From the NCBI GenBank assembly GCA_902762325.1, contig CACWNV010000003.1, positions 62,001 to 126,000 of the forward strand: a DNA stretch of 64,000 nucleotides, written 5' to 3'. Shown here piece after piece: positions 56,574 through 64,000 of this stretch; positions within the stretch are counted from its first letter, which is position 1; each line of letters begins with the position of its first letter. A model generated the notes under the pieces. That model saw only the letters and a program-made list of their open reading frames with translations. It was not told where the DNA came from and made no database searches. This DNA is from an uncultured Prevotellaceae bacterium. Its GTDB lineage: Bacteria; Bacteroidota; Bacteroidia; Bacteroidales; Bacteroidaceae. The position numbers and the translations under genes are program-made.

Positions 56574-57562
56574 AAAGAATCAGAATTGCCTTTTTTATAA
56601 GTATTATATGTCTTTTGCTAACAGCATCGTCTAACAACAAGACTACTATATTTATTATAGGAGACTCAACGGCAGCTAATAAGGTTCATCCAGAAACGAA
56701 CCCGGAAAGAGGGTGGGGGATGGTGTTACAAGGCTGCTTTGATGAACGAATCCTTGTAGACAACCATGCCGTAAACGGGCAGTCATCCAAGAGCTTCATT
56801 GATGACGGACGTTGGCAGAAAGTAGTTGATAAAATAAAAAAAGGTGATTATGTGTTCATCCAGTTCGGACACAATGACGAGAAACCCAACCCTAAACGTC
56901 ATACTGATCCAGGTTCTACGTTCGATGACAATCTTCGTAAATTTGTCTCTGAGACACGGGCAAAAGGAGGAATCCCTGTGTTGTTTAATGCCGTAGTACG
57001 TCGTAATTTCTTGTTGAAGACAGATAACACGGTGGAAGATGAATCCTTGCGAAACTCAAAGTATGAAGATGAAATCGTGAATAGCGATACTTTGATCGAT
57101 ACTCATGGAGCATATTTAATACCTCCTCGATCTGTAGCAAAGGAAATGAATGTTCCATTTGTTGATGCAAACCGACTTACGCATGATCTCGAACAGAGCA
57201 TGGGCATTGAAGGATCAAGGAAACTACACATGTGGTTTAAACCCGGCGAGATTGCTTCTATACCTGATGGACGTAAAGACAATACACATTATAATATTTA
57301 TGGTGCTCATGTCGTTGCCAATTTAATGGCTGACGCAATCGCTAAGGAGGTTCCTGCTCTTCGTAAATATGTCCGCCATTATGATTATGTCGTATCTTCC
57401 ATTGGCCGAGGCAATTATATGTCTTTGCAAACGGCAGTTGATGACGTCCCCGTAGGGAAGAAGACAAAGGTCTTAGTGTTAGACGGCAAGTGGGAGAAGC
57501 CTGTGATTCAGAAGGGGAAAAAGATAAAGTTTGTTGTCTTCTCAGATGCAGAAATACGGTAG
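56570..57562 (+). CDS. CE12-type SGNH esterase with a vestigial pectinesterase start at its C-terminus
   Basis: 330 residues with signal peptide. SGNH motifs: IIGDSTAAN (~28), [11 protein letters not shown] (~64), FIQFGHND (~97) and [14 protein letters not shown] (~236), as in rhamnogalacturonan acetylesterases. From ~270 the sequence changes to [20 protein letters not shown] and [16 protein letters not shown], which looks like the first strands of a CE8 pectin methylesterase, and stops after ~55 residues. The last 17 bp overlap mutY. Odd partner for hisS; probably a truncated fusion enzyme. Confidence 0.85.
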   Translation: MKRIRIAFFISIICLLLTASSNNKTTIFIIGDSTAANKVHPETNPERGWGMVLQGCFDERILVDNHAVNGQSSKSFIDDGRWQKVVDKIKKGDYVFIQFGHNDEKPNPKRHTDPGSTFDDNLRKFVSETRAKGGIPVLFNAVVRRNFLLKTDNTVEDESLRNSKYEDEIVNSDTLIDTHGAYLIPPRSVAKEMNVPFVDANRLTHDLEQSMGIEGSRKLHMWFKPGEIASIPDGRKDNTHYNIYGAHVVANLMADAIAKEVPALRKYVRHYDYVVSSIGRGNYMSLQTAVDDVPVGKKTKVLVLDGKWEKPVIQKGKKIKFVVFSDAEIR

Positions 57563-58559
57563 AAGTTTTTCTGATCTGTTATTAAGTTGGTTCTCTGTCA
57601 ACAAACGGCAGTTGCCTTGGCGAGAAACAAAAGACCCTTATGCCATCTGGCTTAGTGAGATTATTCTCCAGCAAACCCGTATCCAGCAGGGGATGAGTTA
57701 TTGGCAGCGCTTTATGCAAAAATATCCCACGGTTCAGATGCTTGCTGATGCCTCGGAAGATGAAGTCCTTCGTCTATGGCAGGGGTTAGGATATTACAGC
57801 CGGGCAAGAAATCTTCATACGGCAGCAAGGCAAATTGTTGAGATGGGGTCATTTCCATCTACGATTGAAACAATCCGTTCCTTAAAAGGAGTTGGTGACT
57901 ATACTGCCGCTGCGATAGGCTCAATTGCCTTTGGGCTACCAGAAGCAGTAGTAGATGGAAATGTGTATAGAGTGCTTTCAAGATGTTTTGGTATTGATAC
58001 ACCTATTGATAGTACTCAGGGAAAGAAGACCTTCAAGTCTCTTGCACAAACACTCTTACCAGAAAATGCTTCTGATTTTAATCAGGCTATGATGGACTTC
58101 GGAGCCATACAATGTACTCCAACTTCTCCTCAGTGTACATCATGTCCATTAATTGAAATATGTGTTGCGTTCAATGAGAAGCGTGTAGCTTCATTACCGG
58201 TAAAGGGTAAGAGCATCAGAATAAAGGAAAGGCACTTTACTTATATATATATAAGGTGTAAGGGGGAAGTGGCTTTCCATCGTCGTGAGGGGAAAGACAT
58301 CTGGCATGGTTTATGGGAACCTTTCCTTATTGAAGCGGGTGATCTTCCATGTTTCGGTGGAACTCTGACGCTATTATCCAAGGATGTTAAGCATATTCTT
58401 ACCCATCAGATTATTCATGCTGATTTCTTCCTTTTGGATATAGACGAGAAGCCTGAGCTTCCTCATGATTATATATGGATAAACGAAGATGAAGTCGATA
58501 ACTATGGTGTGCCTCGTCTGGTAGAATTGTTACTTGAGTGTATAGCTGAAAAGCAATAA
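57546..58559 (+). CDS. mutY: A/G-specific adenine glycosylase
   Basis: 337 residues from ATG 57546 (frame opens with TTG 57531). LPWRETKDPYAIWLSEIILQ with catalytic Glu in SEIILQQTR (~38), GVGDYTAAAIGSIAFG (helix-hairpin-helix, ~118), catalytic Asp in VDGNVYRVLSR (~139), 4Fe-4S ligands CTPTSPQCTSCPLIEIC (~193-209), and a NUDIX-like C-domain for 8-oxoG recognition. Its start lies inside the preceding esterase gene. Confidence 0.96.
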   Translation: MQKYGRSFSDLLLSWFSVNKRQLPWRETKDPYAIWLSEIILQQTRIQQGMSYWQRFMQKYPTVQMLADASEDEVLRLWQGLGYYSRARNLHTAARQIVEMGSFPSTIETIRSLKGVGDYTAAAIGSIAFGLPEAVVDGNVYRVLSRCFGIDTPIDSTQGKKTFKSLAQTLLPENASDFNQAMMDFGAIQCTPTSPQCTSCPLIEICVAFNEKRVASLPVKGKSIRIKERHFTYIYIRCKGEVAFHRREGKDIWHGLWEPFLIEAGDLPCFGGTLTLLSKDVKHILTHQIIHADFFLLDIDEKPELPHDYIWINEDEVDNYGVPRLVELLLECIAEKQ

Positions 58560-58590
58560 TCCCGGTCCTTGAAAAAGAACCGGGATTATT
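58555..58590. terminator. Bidirectional terminator between mutY and rpmA
   Basis: A perfect 12-bp stem AATAATCCCGGT with 58579-58590, A-rich and T-rich flanks; it includes the mutY stop codon. Confidence 0.88.
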
Positions 58591-58623
58591 GTTGTTTGTT
58601 TGGAATAAGATAACTATTATTTG

Positions 58624-58881
58624 TTAAGCTTCGGGTATTACATTTACAACACTCTTATCGCGACGTCCTTTGTGGAACTCAACTGTTCCGTCAACAAGTG
58701 CATAAAGAGTATCATCTTTACCAATACCTACATTGCGACCTGGATTGTGCTTTGTACCACGCTGACGAACAATAATGTTTCCAGCAATACATTTCTGACC
58801 ACCCCAGATTTTAACGCCTAAACGTTGTGAAGCTGATTCACGACCGTTCTTAGAACTACCTACACCTTTTTTATGTGCCAT
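58624..58881 (-). CDS. rpmA: 50S ribosomal protein L27
   Basis: 85 residues, start [20 protein letters not shown], with [20 protein letters not shown]; typical length. No cleavable N-terminal extension as in Firmicutes. It follows rplU by 18 bp. Confidence 0.98.
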   Translation of the reverse strand: MAHKKGVGSSKNGRESASQRLGVKIWGGQKCIAGNIIVRQRGTKHNPGRNVGIGKDDTLYALVDGTVEFHKGRRDKSVVNVIPEA

Positions 58882-58899
58882 TCTAAAATCCTCCTTAAT

Positions 58900-59217
58900 T
58901 TAAGCAATTACTTGTTTTACTTCAACCTGTGTGAACTGCTGGCGATGACCGTTCTTTTTACGGTAATCCTTACGTCTCTTCATCTTGAAGACGATTACCT
59001 TCTCACCTTTTACAAGTGGGTTCAACACTTCAACTACAACCTTGGCTCCTTCTACAGTTGGAGCACCTACTGTGACAACACCCTCGTTATCTACGAGCAG
59101 CACTTTGTCAAATTCAACAGTTTTGCCGGCTTCCGCATCTTTAATACGGTTAACAAAAAGCTTCTGACCTTGTTCAACCTTAAACTGCTGACCGTTAATT
59201 TCTACAATAGCGTACAT
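58900..59217 (-). CDS. rplU: 50S ribosomal protein L21
   Basis: 105 residues, [20 protein letters not shown], with [20 protein letters not shown] (~80-99) of the L21 C-terminus. First gene of the rplU-rpmA operon. Confidence 0.98.
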   Translation of the reverse strand: MYAIVEINGQQFKVEQGQKLFVNRIKDAEAGKTVEFDKVLLVDNEGVVTVGAPTVEGAKVVVEVLNPLVKGEKVIVFKMKRRKDYRKKNGHRQQFTQVEVKQVIA

Positions 59218-59310
59218 TAATATTTATTTTAAACGGGTTTTTCCGCATGGCGATTGTCTTTGTGACAATGCTTGTTCGAGCCAGTACGGACTAAATCGGG
59301 TGCAAAATTA
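59218..59310 (-). promoter_or_regulatory. rplU leader with -7 box and a hairpin
   Basis: On the minus strand TAATTTTG (59303-59310) is followed by an ~80-nt leader. The leader carries a strong hairpin, ATTGTCACAAAGACAAT (59256-59272 region), ahead of the rplU start. It could serve autoregulation by L21, but this is inference. Confidence 0.5.
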
Positions 59311-59427
59311 CTAATTATACTTGATATTCTTTCATTTTACAAATAACATTATTGACACTATTAACTCTAATTAACTTTCTTGTATATAAAGTATCATTAC
59401 AGATAGTCCGAATATGGTTTGGTCGCC

Positions 59428-59510
59428 CTAAACATATCGTTTAGGGCAGCTAAACATATCATTTAGAACACGTAAATGTATCATTTAGAACACGTAAACG
59501 TATCGTTTAG
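59428..59510. repeat. Second array of the 17-bp palindrome at 22-bp period
   Basis: Units at 59428, 59450, 59472 and 59494, again exactly 22 bp apart: CTAAACATATCGTTTAG, CTAAACATATCATTTAG, GTAAATGTATCATTTAG, GTAAACGTATCGTTTAG. Spacers GGCAG, AACAC, AACAC. It lies between the divergent rplU promoter and the small-RNA promoter. Confidence 0.92.
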
Positions 59511-59620
59511 GTAGAGTTAACCTAAACTCTTTCAATAGTAATTATTAAAAGGTATATCAAAATCAGATGTTTTGTCTGTACTAAATTCAATTACATTGAT
59601 ATTTTTTTCTTATATTTTGT

Positions 59621-59650
59621 TTTGTATTTCAAAATTAATATGTATCTTTG
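59621..59650 (+). promoter_or_regulatory. Promoter of the candidate small RNA
   Basis: TTTG (59621-59624), an 18-bp spacer and TATCTTTG (59643-59650). No ORF follows before a terminator ~200 nt on. Confidence 0.7.
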
Positions 59651-59656
59651 CAATTG

Positions 59657-59855
59657 AAAAATGGATTGAATGTCTTGTTGAATGGCTTCCATTCTCTTAC
59701 GTCGTGTATAACTGTAAAGCGTAAGTTTACACTTTAGACATGAGATAGTAAGAAAGCATTTTAATCCATGGCTGTACTTAATGTACGGCTTTAAAGTTGG
59801 ATTCTCGTGTTCATTGTGCGGTGTGGGACATTATGTCTCATGCTGCACTTTTTTT
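59657..59855 (+). ncRNA. Candidate structured small RNA (~199 nt)
   Basis: Bounded by a consensus promoter and an intrinsic terminator, with no credible ORF. Foldable parts: ATGGATT (59661) with AATCCAT (~59763) as a long-range stem; hairpin GAATGGCTTCCATTC; CTTACG...CGTAAG; GCTGTACTTAATGTACGGC. Size, boundaries and phylum fit the Bacteroidales-1 RNA, which has been proposed as the 6S RNA of this order; I could not verify the match. The start is estimated ~6 nt after the -7 box. Confidence 0.6.
59816..59855 (+). terminator. Terminator of the candidate small RNA
   Basis: A 14-bp stem (59816-59829 with 59835-59848, some G-T pairs), a 5-nt loop ATTAT and seven T's. Confidence 0.88.
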
Positions 59856-59891
59856 ATAGTAGAGACACATCTGAAAATATAATTCATATAA

Positions 59892-59922
59892 TTTGTATAT
59901 TTAAAAAAAATGCTTATCTTTG
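59892..59922 (+). promoter_or_regulatory. Promoter of the GH109-like gene
   Basis: TTTG (59892-59895), a 19-bp spacer and TATCTTTG (59915-59922); the ATG follows after 23 bp. Confidence 0.8.
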
Positions 59923-59945
59923 TGACATAATATAAGCTTACTAAT

Positions 59946-61499
59946 ATGAAGAAAGTATTTTTGTTTTTTGGAGTGTTGATTGGACTATTCTTGTTTAATC
60001 AACAAACTTATGGGCAGTTTAACTATTGGCCCCATAAGATAAATAATGGGATTATAGAACTGACATCTCCGTCAAGGGAAGTAGGTCAACAACATGCCTT
60101 GGGACTTACTGTACCAAAGATGGATGTCGTACGTGTGGCATTTGTCGGCTTAGGAATGCGTGGTCCTGGTGCTGTAGAAAGATGGACGCATATTCCAGGC
60201 ATTCAGATCATGGCGCTCTGTGACTATGAAAAGGAACGTGCTGAGAGGTGCCAGAATTATCTTAGAGCAGCATCAATGCCGCCGGCAGACATCTATAGCG
60301 GTGAATATGGTTATAAAGAGCTTTGCAAACGGACGGATATAGACGTCGTTTACATCGCTACAGACTGGTTGCACCATTTTAGTGTTGCAAAAGAAGCGCT
60401 TGAAAGTGGTAAGCATGTTGCAATTGAAGTACCATCAGCCATGAACATGTCTGAGATCTGGCAACTCATTGACCTGTCAGAAAAGAAACGCCTTCATGTA
60501 ATGATGCTTGAGAATTGCTGCTACGACTTCTTTGAACTCAATTCGCTTAACATGGCTCAAAAGGGACTGTTCGGAGAAGTAATATACGTACAAGGTGCAT
60601 ACCGTCATGAATTGTCTCCCTTCTGGAGTGAGTATTGGAAGAAGGACGCGAATGACAAATTAGGTTGGCGTTTAGATTACAATCAGAAATTCCGTGGAGA
60701 TGTGTATGCCACTCATGGATTAGGTCCGATTGCACAAGTTCTGAATATCCACCGTGGAGATAGGATGAAGACCTTAGTTGCCATGGATACCAAATCATTT
60801 AACGGCAAGCGATTTGTTGAACAACGTACAGGTGAGCCATGCACGGAATTCAGAAATGGCGATCATACAACAACATTAATTTCTACCGAAAAGGGAAAAG
60901 TCATTGAAGTGCATCATAATGTGATGACTCCTCAGCCCTATAATCGTATGTATCAATTGACTGGAACTATTGGTTTTGCAAATAAATATCCCGTAGAAGG
61001 TTACTCCTTTAACTCAGAAAACTTGAATAAGGCTGGTGTTGAGGTGGATAATCTAAGCGGACATGAGTATCTCAATGATAAAGAAAAGAACCTGCTTGTT
61101 AATAAGTTTAAGAGTCCATTAGTTACCAAGTATGGAGAAATAGCCAAGAAAGTAGGCGGACATGGCGGAATGGACTTCATCATGGATGCTCGTTTAGTTT
61201 ATTGTCTGCGTAACGGATTACCGCTTGATATTGATGTATATGATTTAGCAGAATGGTGTTGCCTTGCTGAATTAGGCAGCCTTTCCATGGACAATGGCAA
61301 CCTTCCTGTTGCGGTTCCTGACTTTACCCGTGGACATTGGAATGACAAAAAGCGATATGAACACGCTTATGCATCGAAAGAACAAGAAGCTATAACAGAT
61401 TCAACAGCTATTGCCTTTACTACCAGTCTAAAAGAAAAAGGTGCGAAGTACTGGGCAAAGGTTGCTAAAAAAGAAGCTAAAGCGAAGAAACAAAAATAA
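59946..61499 (+). CDS. Secreted Gfo/Idh/MocA-family, GH109-like protein
   Basis: 517 residues with a signal peptide (LFNQQTYGQ, ~27). NAD-binding Rossmann fold VRVAFVGLGMRGPGAVERW (~60-78), VYIATDWLHHFSVAKEALESGKHVAIEVP (WLHHFSVAKEALESGKHV part, ~142-160), and MLENCCYDFFELNSLNMAQ (~188), which fits GH109 glycosidases that use NAD in a redox-assisted mechanism (alpha-N-acetylgalactosaminidases). C-terminal tail is Lys/Ala-rich (KVAKKEAKAKKQK). Other secreted Gfo/Idh enzymes cannot be excluded. Single gene with own promoter and terminator. Confidence 0.85.
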   Translation: MKKVFLFFGVLIGLFLFNQQTYGQFNYWPHKINNGIIELTSPSREVGQQHALGLTVPKMDVVRVAFVGLGMRGPGAVERWTHIPGIQIMALCDYEKERAERCQNYLRAASMPPADIYSGEYGYKELCKRTDIDVVYIATDWLHHFSVAKEALESGKHVAIEVPSAMNMSEIWQLIDLSEKKRLHVMMLENCCYDFFELNSLNMAQKGLFGEVIYVQGAYRHELSPFWSEYWKKDANDKLGWRLDYNQKFRGDVYATHGLGPIAQVLNIHRGDRMKTLVAMDTKSFNGKRFVEQRTGEPCTEFRNGDHTTTLISTEKGKVIEVHHNVMTPQPYNRMYQLTGTIGFANKYPVEGYSFNSENLNKAGVEVDNLSGHEYLNDKEKNLLVNKFKSPLVTKYGEIAKKVGGHGGMDFIMDARLVYCLRNGLPLDIDVYDLAEWCCLAELGSLSMDNGNLPVAVPDFTRGHWNDKKRYEHAYASKEQEAITDSTAIAFTTSLKEKGAKYWAKVAKKEAKAKKQK

Positions 61500-61512
61500 A
61501 GATGTATCAAAT

Positions 61513-61546
61513 AAAAATCCTGCCTATACATATAGACAGGATTTTT
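61513..61546. terminator. Bidirectional terminator between GH109-like gene and rpoD
   Basis: A stem of ~16 bp with one mismatch (AAAAATCCTGCCTATA pairing to 61546) and T-tracts on both strands. Confidence 0.85.
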
Positions 61547-61554
61547 TATTCTTT

Positions 61555-62427
61555 TTATCCTAAGTATTTCATGAGAATTTTAGCATTGCCGCTATCACGA
61601 AGTTTTGCAATACTCTTCTCACGAATCTGACGTACGCGTTCACGAGTAAGGCCTAACTGATCTCCAATCTCCTCCAGACCTTTTTCATGACAACCAATGC
61701 CAAAACATTCACGGATGATGGTTATCTCCCTTTCTTTAAGCACTTTGTTCAGGACAGAGTTTAGTTCTAATGCCATCGATTCATGATCAACCTGACGGTC
61801 TGTGCGACTATCATCACCTGATGCCATTACATCAAGCATACAATTATCCTCACCATCTTGGAATGGAGCATCAATACTAACGTGATGTCCGTCAGCCATC
61901 AAGCTCTGACCTATCTTTTCCTCATCTAACTTTGTGGCATCAGATAACTCAGAAACAGAAGGATGACGCTGGTTCTCTTGCTCGAACTTATTAATCTCAT
62001 GATTGATTTTGTTCAAGGAACCAACTTGATTGAGTGGCAAACGAACAATTCGACTCTGCTCAGCAATAGCTTGAAGGATGCTTTGACGAATCCACCACAC
62101 AGCATACGAGATGAACTTGAATCCTCGAGTTTCATCAAACTTTTGGGCGGCTTTAATCAAACCAATATTTCCTTCATCTATTAAGTCTGTTAAAGTTAGT
62201 CCCTGATGCTGATATTGCTTTGCAACAGAAACTACAAAACGAAGATTGGCAGTTACTAATTTGTCTTTTGCACGTTCTCCTTCAGGTCCTCCTTTTTTTA
62301 TTTTTTGAGCTAACTCTATTTCTTCATCTATCGAAATAAGCGGAGCACGTCCAATTTCCACAAGGTACTTGTCTAATGCTTCACTTGATCGGTTTGTGAT
62401 ACTTTTCTGTATCTTTAATTGTCTCAT
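61555..62427 (-). CDS. rpoD: Primary sigma factor (RpoD/SigA type)
   Basis: 290 residues, short as in Bacteroidetes primary sigma factors, without region 1.1. Region 1.2 LDKYLVEIGRAPLISIDEE, region 2 LIDEGNIGLIKAAQKFDETR and FISYAVWWIRQSILQAI, region 3, and region 4.2 LTRERVRQIREKSIAKLR. It would read the TAnnTTTG promoters seen here. -7 box TAAATTTG at 62496-62503. Confidence 0.96.
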   Translation of the reverse strand: MRQLKIQKSITNRSSEALDKYLVEIGRAPLISIDEEIELAQKIKKGGPEGERAKDKLVTANLRFVVSVAKQYQHQGLTLTDLIDEGNIGLIKAAQKFDETRGFKFISYAVWWIRQSILQAIAEQSRIVRLPLNQVGSLNKINHEINKFEQENQRHPSVSELSDATKLDEEKIGQSLMADGHHVSIDAPFQDGEDNCMLDVMASGDDSRTDRQVDHESMALELNSVLNKVLKEREITIIRECFGIGCHEKGLEEIGDQLGLTRERVRQIREKSIAKLRDSGNAKILMKYLG

Positions 62428-62495
62428 CTTTTACCTTAATTCTTCTAATTTCTTGAATATCAAGAAAATAACTACAATATATCCTTTAAACGCCG

Positions 62496-62503
62496 CAAAT
62501 TTA
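62496..62503 (-). promoter_or_regulatory. -7 box of rpoD
   Basis: TAAATTTG on the minus strand, 68 bp before the rpoD start; no clear -33 TTTG. Confidence 0.5.
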
Positions 62504-62557
62504 CATTTTTTTTCTAAAACTTGCGACTTTTATCAGTGATTTTAAAGTTAAATATAC

Positions 62558-63295
62558 TTAATGTTTCAATATCAGCTCTGCTTTAGCAAGGTCTTCTGGC
62601 GTGTCTATTCCTACGGTTTCTATGTTTGTAATTCCTACTTTGATACGATAACCGTTTTGTATCCATCGTAATTGTTCGAGACTTTCTGCTAATTCTAAAG
62701 AAGATTGTGGAAGTTGAGTTATTTCCTTCAGCACTTCAGTGCGGTATGCATATAGACCGATATGTTTCAGGAAAGGATAATGTTGTAGCCACTCTTTTTT
62801 TTCTACACCACGGACAAATGGAATAACACTCCTTGAAAAATATATGGCAAATCCATTGTTGTCAACAACTATCTTCGGTGAATTTGGATTATCTATTGCA
62901 TCAACGGATGTAAATGGAATACCAAGTGTTGCAATCTGAGTGTTTTTATCCTGGAAACTCTTGCATATAGTCTCTATCTGAGAAGGGTGAATAAAGGGTT
63001 CATCTCCTTGGACATTTACGATAACATCCCAATCACCATTGAGTATACTTACAGCTTCTTCTATTCTGTCAGTACCACTTCTATGGTTCGGAGAGGTCAT
63101 TACAACTTTACCGCCAAATTCTTCCACATGATTGAATATCTGCTGATTGTCAGTTGCAACATACACGTCGTCTATTACCATCTTAACTTGTTCATAAACC
63201 CTTTGTATAACGGTCTTTCCGCCTAATAGGGCAAGGGGTTTCCCGGGGAAACGTGTTGATGCAAATCTTGCTGGTATAATACAAACAACTTTCAT
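62558..63295 (-). CDS. kdsB: CMP-KDO synthetase (3-deoxy-manno-octulosonate cytidylyltransferase)
   Basis: About 245 residues from ATG 63295 (ATG 63301 equally possible). IIPARFASTRFPGKPLALLG (~6-25), VYVATDNQQI, TSPNHRSGTDRIEE (~74) and VNVQGDEPFI (~96) are diagnostic. Activates KDO for lipid A core assembly. The frame opens at 63391, but that would overlap the upstream gene. Confidence 0.96.
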   Translation of the reverse strand: MKVVCIIPARFASTRFPGKPLALLGGKTVIQRVYEQVKMVIDDVYVATDNQQIFNHVEEFGGKVVMTSPNHRSGTDRIEEAVSILNGDWDVIVNVQGDEPFIHPSQIETICKSFQDKNTQIATLGIPFTSVDAIDNPNSPKIVVDNNGFAIYFSRSVIPFVRGVEKKEWLQHYPFLKHIGLYAYRTEVLKEITQLPQSSLELAESLEQLRWIQNGYRIKVGITNIETVGIDTPEDLAKAELILKH

Positions 63296-63315
63296 ATTCA
63301 TTGTAATAATAAATG

Positions 63316-64000
63316 TTATCGTGAAGACCTGAAACCTTCTAACAATACATATTTTTTCCTCATCATTCGCTGATAGATATTGCGTAACCATATCTTATGT
63401 GTGATAACAAAGAAACCACCCACAACAAACATGATGAGATAAGAAACATTCTCACTGAAGAATAATTGTAATACAGATACAAATATTACAGGGATGAAAA
63501 AGGTTACTAACTCGGCTACTATCTGGAAATAATTATTCTCCATGCCATTCTTTGCCGTTAGCTTTGTGTTTAAAGGAACTGACTGTTTATTATAGACAGC
63601 CATCTGCATCAAAATAAAGTATTGGAAGCCGGCGGTGAAAACAGCATAGGAAATCAACATGAATATTGACCATTTTCCAGCAAGAATTGTAGGAAACATC
63701 AATGCAAAAGGTATTATCAGTATGATACAAAAGAAATAATACTTTGCCTGTAATAGCTTCAAGATGTTCTCATGTCTCATCATCAGGCAATCAATATAAT
63801 TGCCTTCATTGCACATTACTTTCACAAGTAGCATGCCTCCAAATACCACATAATTATATATACACCAGAAATTAGTCATGTATGTAGTATCATAGATGTC
63901 AGAGAACGATATGATCAGGCTTAATAACAGGACTATCACCGAGGCAAAAATAAAACTCTTTCTGGGGTTCTTATTACGGAGAATAGACTTGATTTCCAAT
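63316..64000 (-). CDS. C-terminal part of an integral membrane protein (DUF5687-like), cut by window edge
   Basis: About 228 residues visible; the frame is open to the last base, so the N-terminus lies outside. At least six hydrophobic segments (SFIFASVIVLLLSLIISF, YYFFCIILIIPFALMF, IPVIFVSVLQLFF). The end, IYQRMMRKKYVLLEGFR, fits the DUF5687 family of ABC-2-like membrane proteins; an ATPase partner would be expected upstream, outside the window. It ends 20 bp before the kdsB start, so cotranscription is likely. Confidence 0.7.
   Translation of the reverse strand, partial: LEIKSILRNKNPRKSFIFASVIVLLLSLIISFSDIYDTTYMTNFWCIYNYVVFGGMLLVKVMCNEGNYIDCLMMRHENILKLLQAKYYFFCIILIIPFALMFPTILAGKWSIFMLISYAVFTAGFQYFILMQMAVYNKQSVPLNTKLTAKNGMENNYFQIVAELVTFFIPVIFVSVLQLFFSENVSYLIMFVVGGFFVITHKIWLRNIYQRMMRKKYVLLEGFRSSR

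Overview
The window is a stretch of a Bacteroidales chromosome, most like Prevotella. The evidence is SusC/SusD pairs with FAS1-domain lipoproteins, TAnnTTTG-type -7 promoter boxes (the Bacteroidetes sigma-70 consensus) in front of many genes, a short 290-residue primary sigma factor, an orphan 'smalltalk' mini-protein and a complete Rnf complex. No rRNA, tRNA, transposase, integrase or CRISPR array was seen. Species assignment is inference.

Region 1 (1-23.9 kb) is a glycan-use locus. The C-terminal end of a secreted protein enters at the left edge. A minus-strand run of eight tightly spaced genes (19896 down to 589) encodes a secreted GH98 glycosidase, a multi-FAS1 lipoprotein, SusC, SusD, two FAS1 lipoproteins and a second SusC/SusD pair. 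Diverging from it are a CotH-family protein and a GH43 glycosidase. The target glycan is not certain; GH98 plus GH43 is compatible with arabinoxylan, but GH98 also includes blood-group-type endo-beta-galactosidases. No dedicated regulator lies beside the operon.

Region 2 (23.9-25.6 kb) is non-coding and rich in repeats: two modules of inverted GTGAC-type repeats around AT-rich palindromes, an orphan promoter, hairpin-forming repeats, three 36-bp tandem units, and a 31-residue smalltalk ORF.

Region 3 (25.6-50.1 kb) is mostly core functions: prfC-rfbD-DUF4924-lysE (minus), a ROK sugar kinase, a TolC/HlyD/two-permease efflux operon (minus), rseC-rnfBCDGEA (plus), galE, then GH51, reverse rubrerythrin, GH2 and a nucleotide pyrophosphatase-like enzyme (all minus).

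Region 4 (50.1-64 kb) has an AraC-type regulator with dipeptidyl peptidase III and a DNA-alkylation-repair-like protein, then fur-purA-hisS-CE12 esterase-mutY in overlapping order, rplU-rpmA (minus), a candidate ~200-nt small RNA with its own promoter and terminator, a GH109-like secreted oxidoreductase, rpoD, kdsB and a membrane protein cut by the right edge.

The least explained signals are two intergenic arrays of a 17-bp palindrome spaced at exactly 22 bp (43960 and 59428), the nested inverted repeats at 24.0-24.5 kb, the small RNA at 59.7 kb, and an esterase gene that ends in a vestigial pectinesterase start overlapping mutY.
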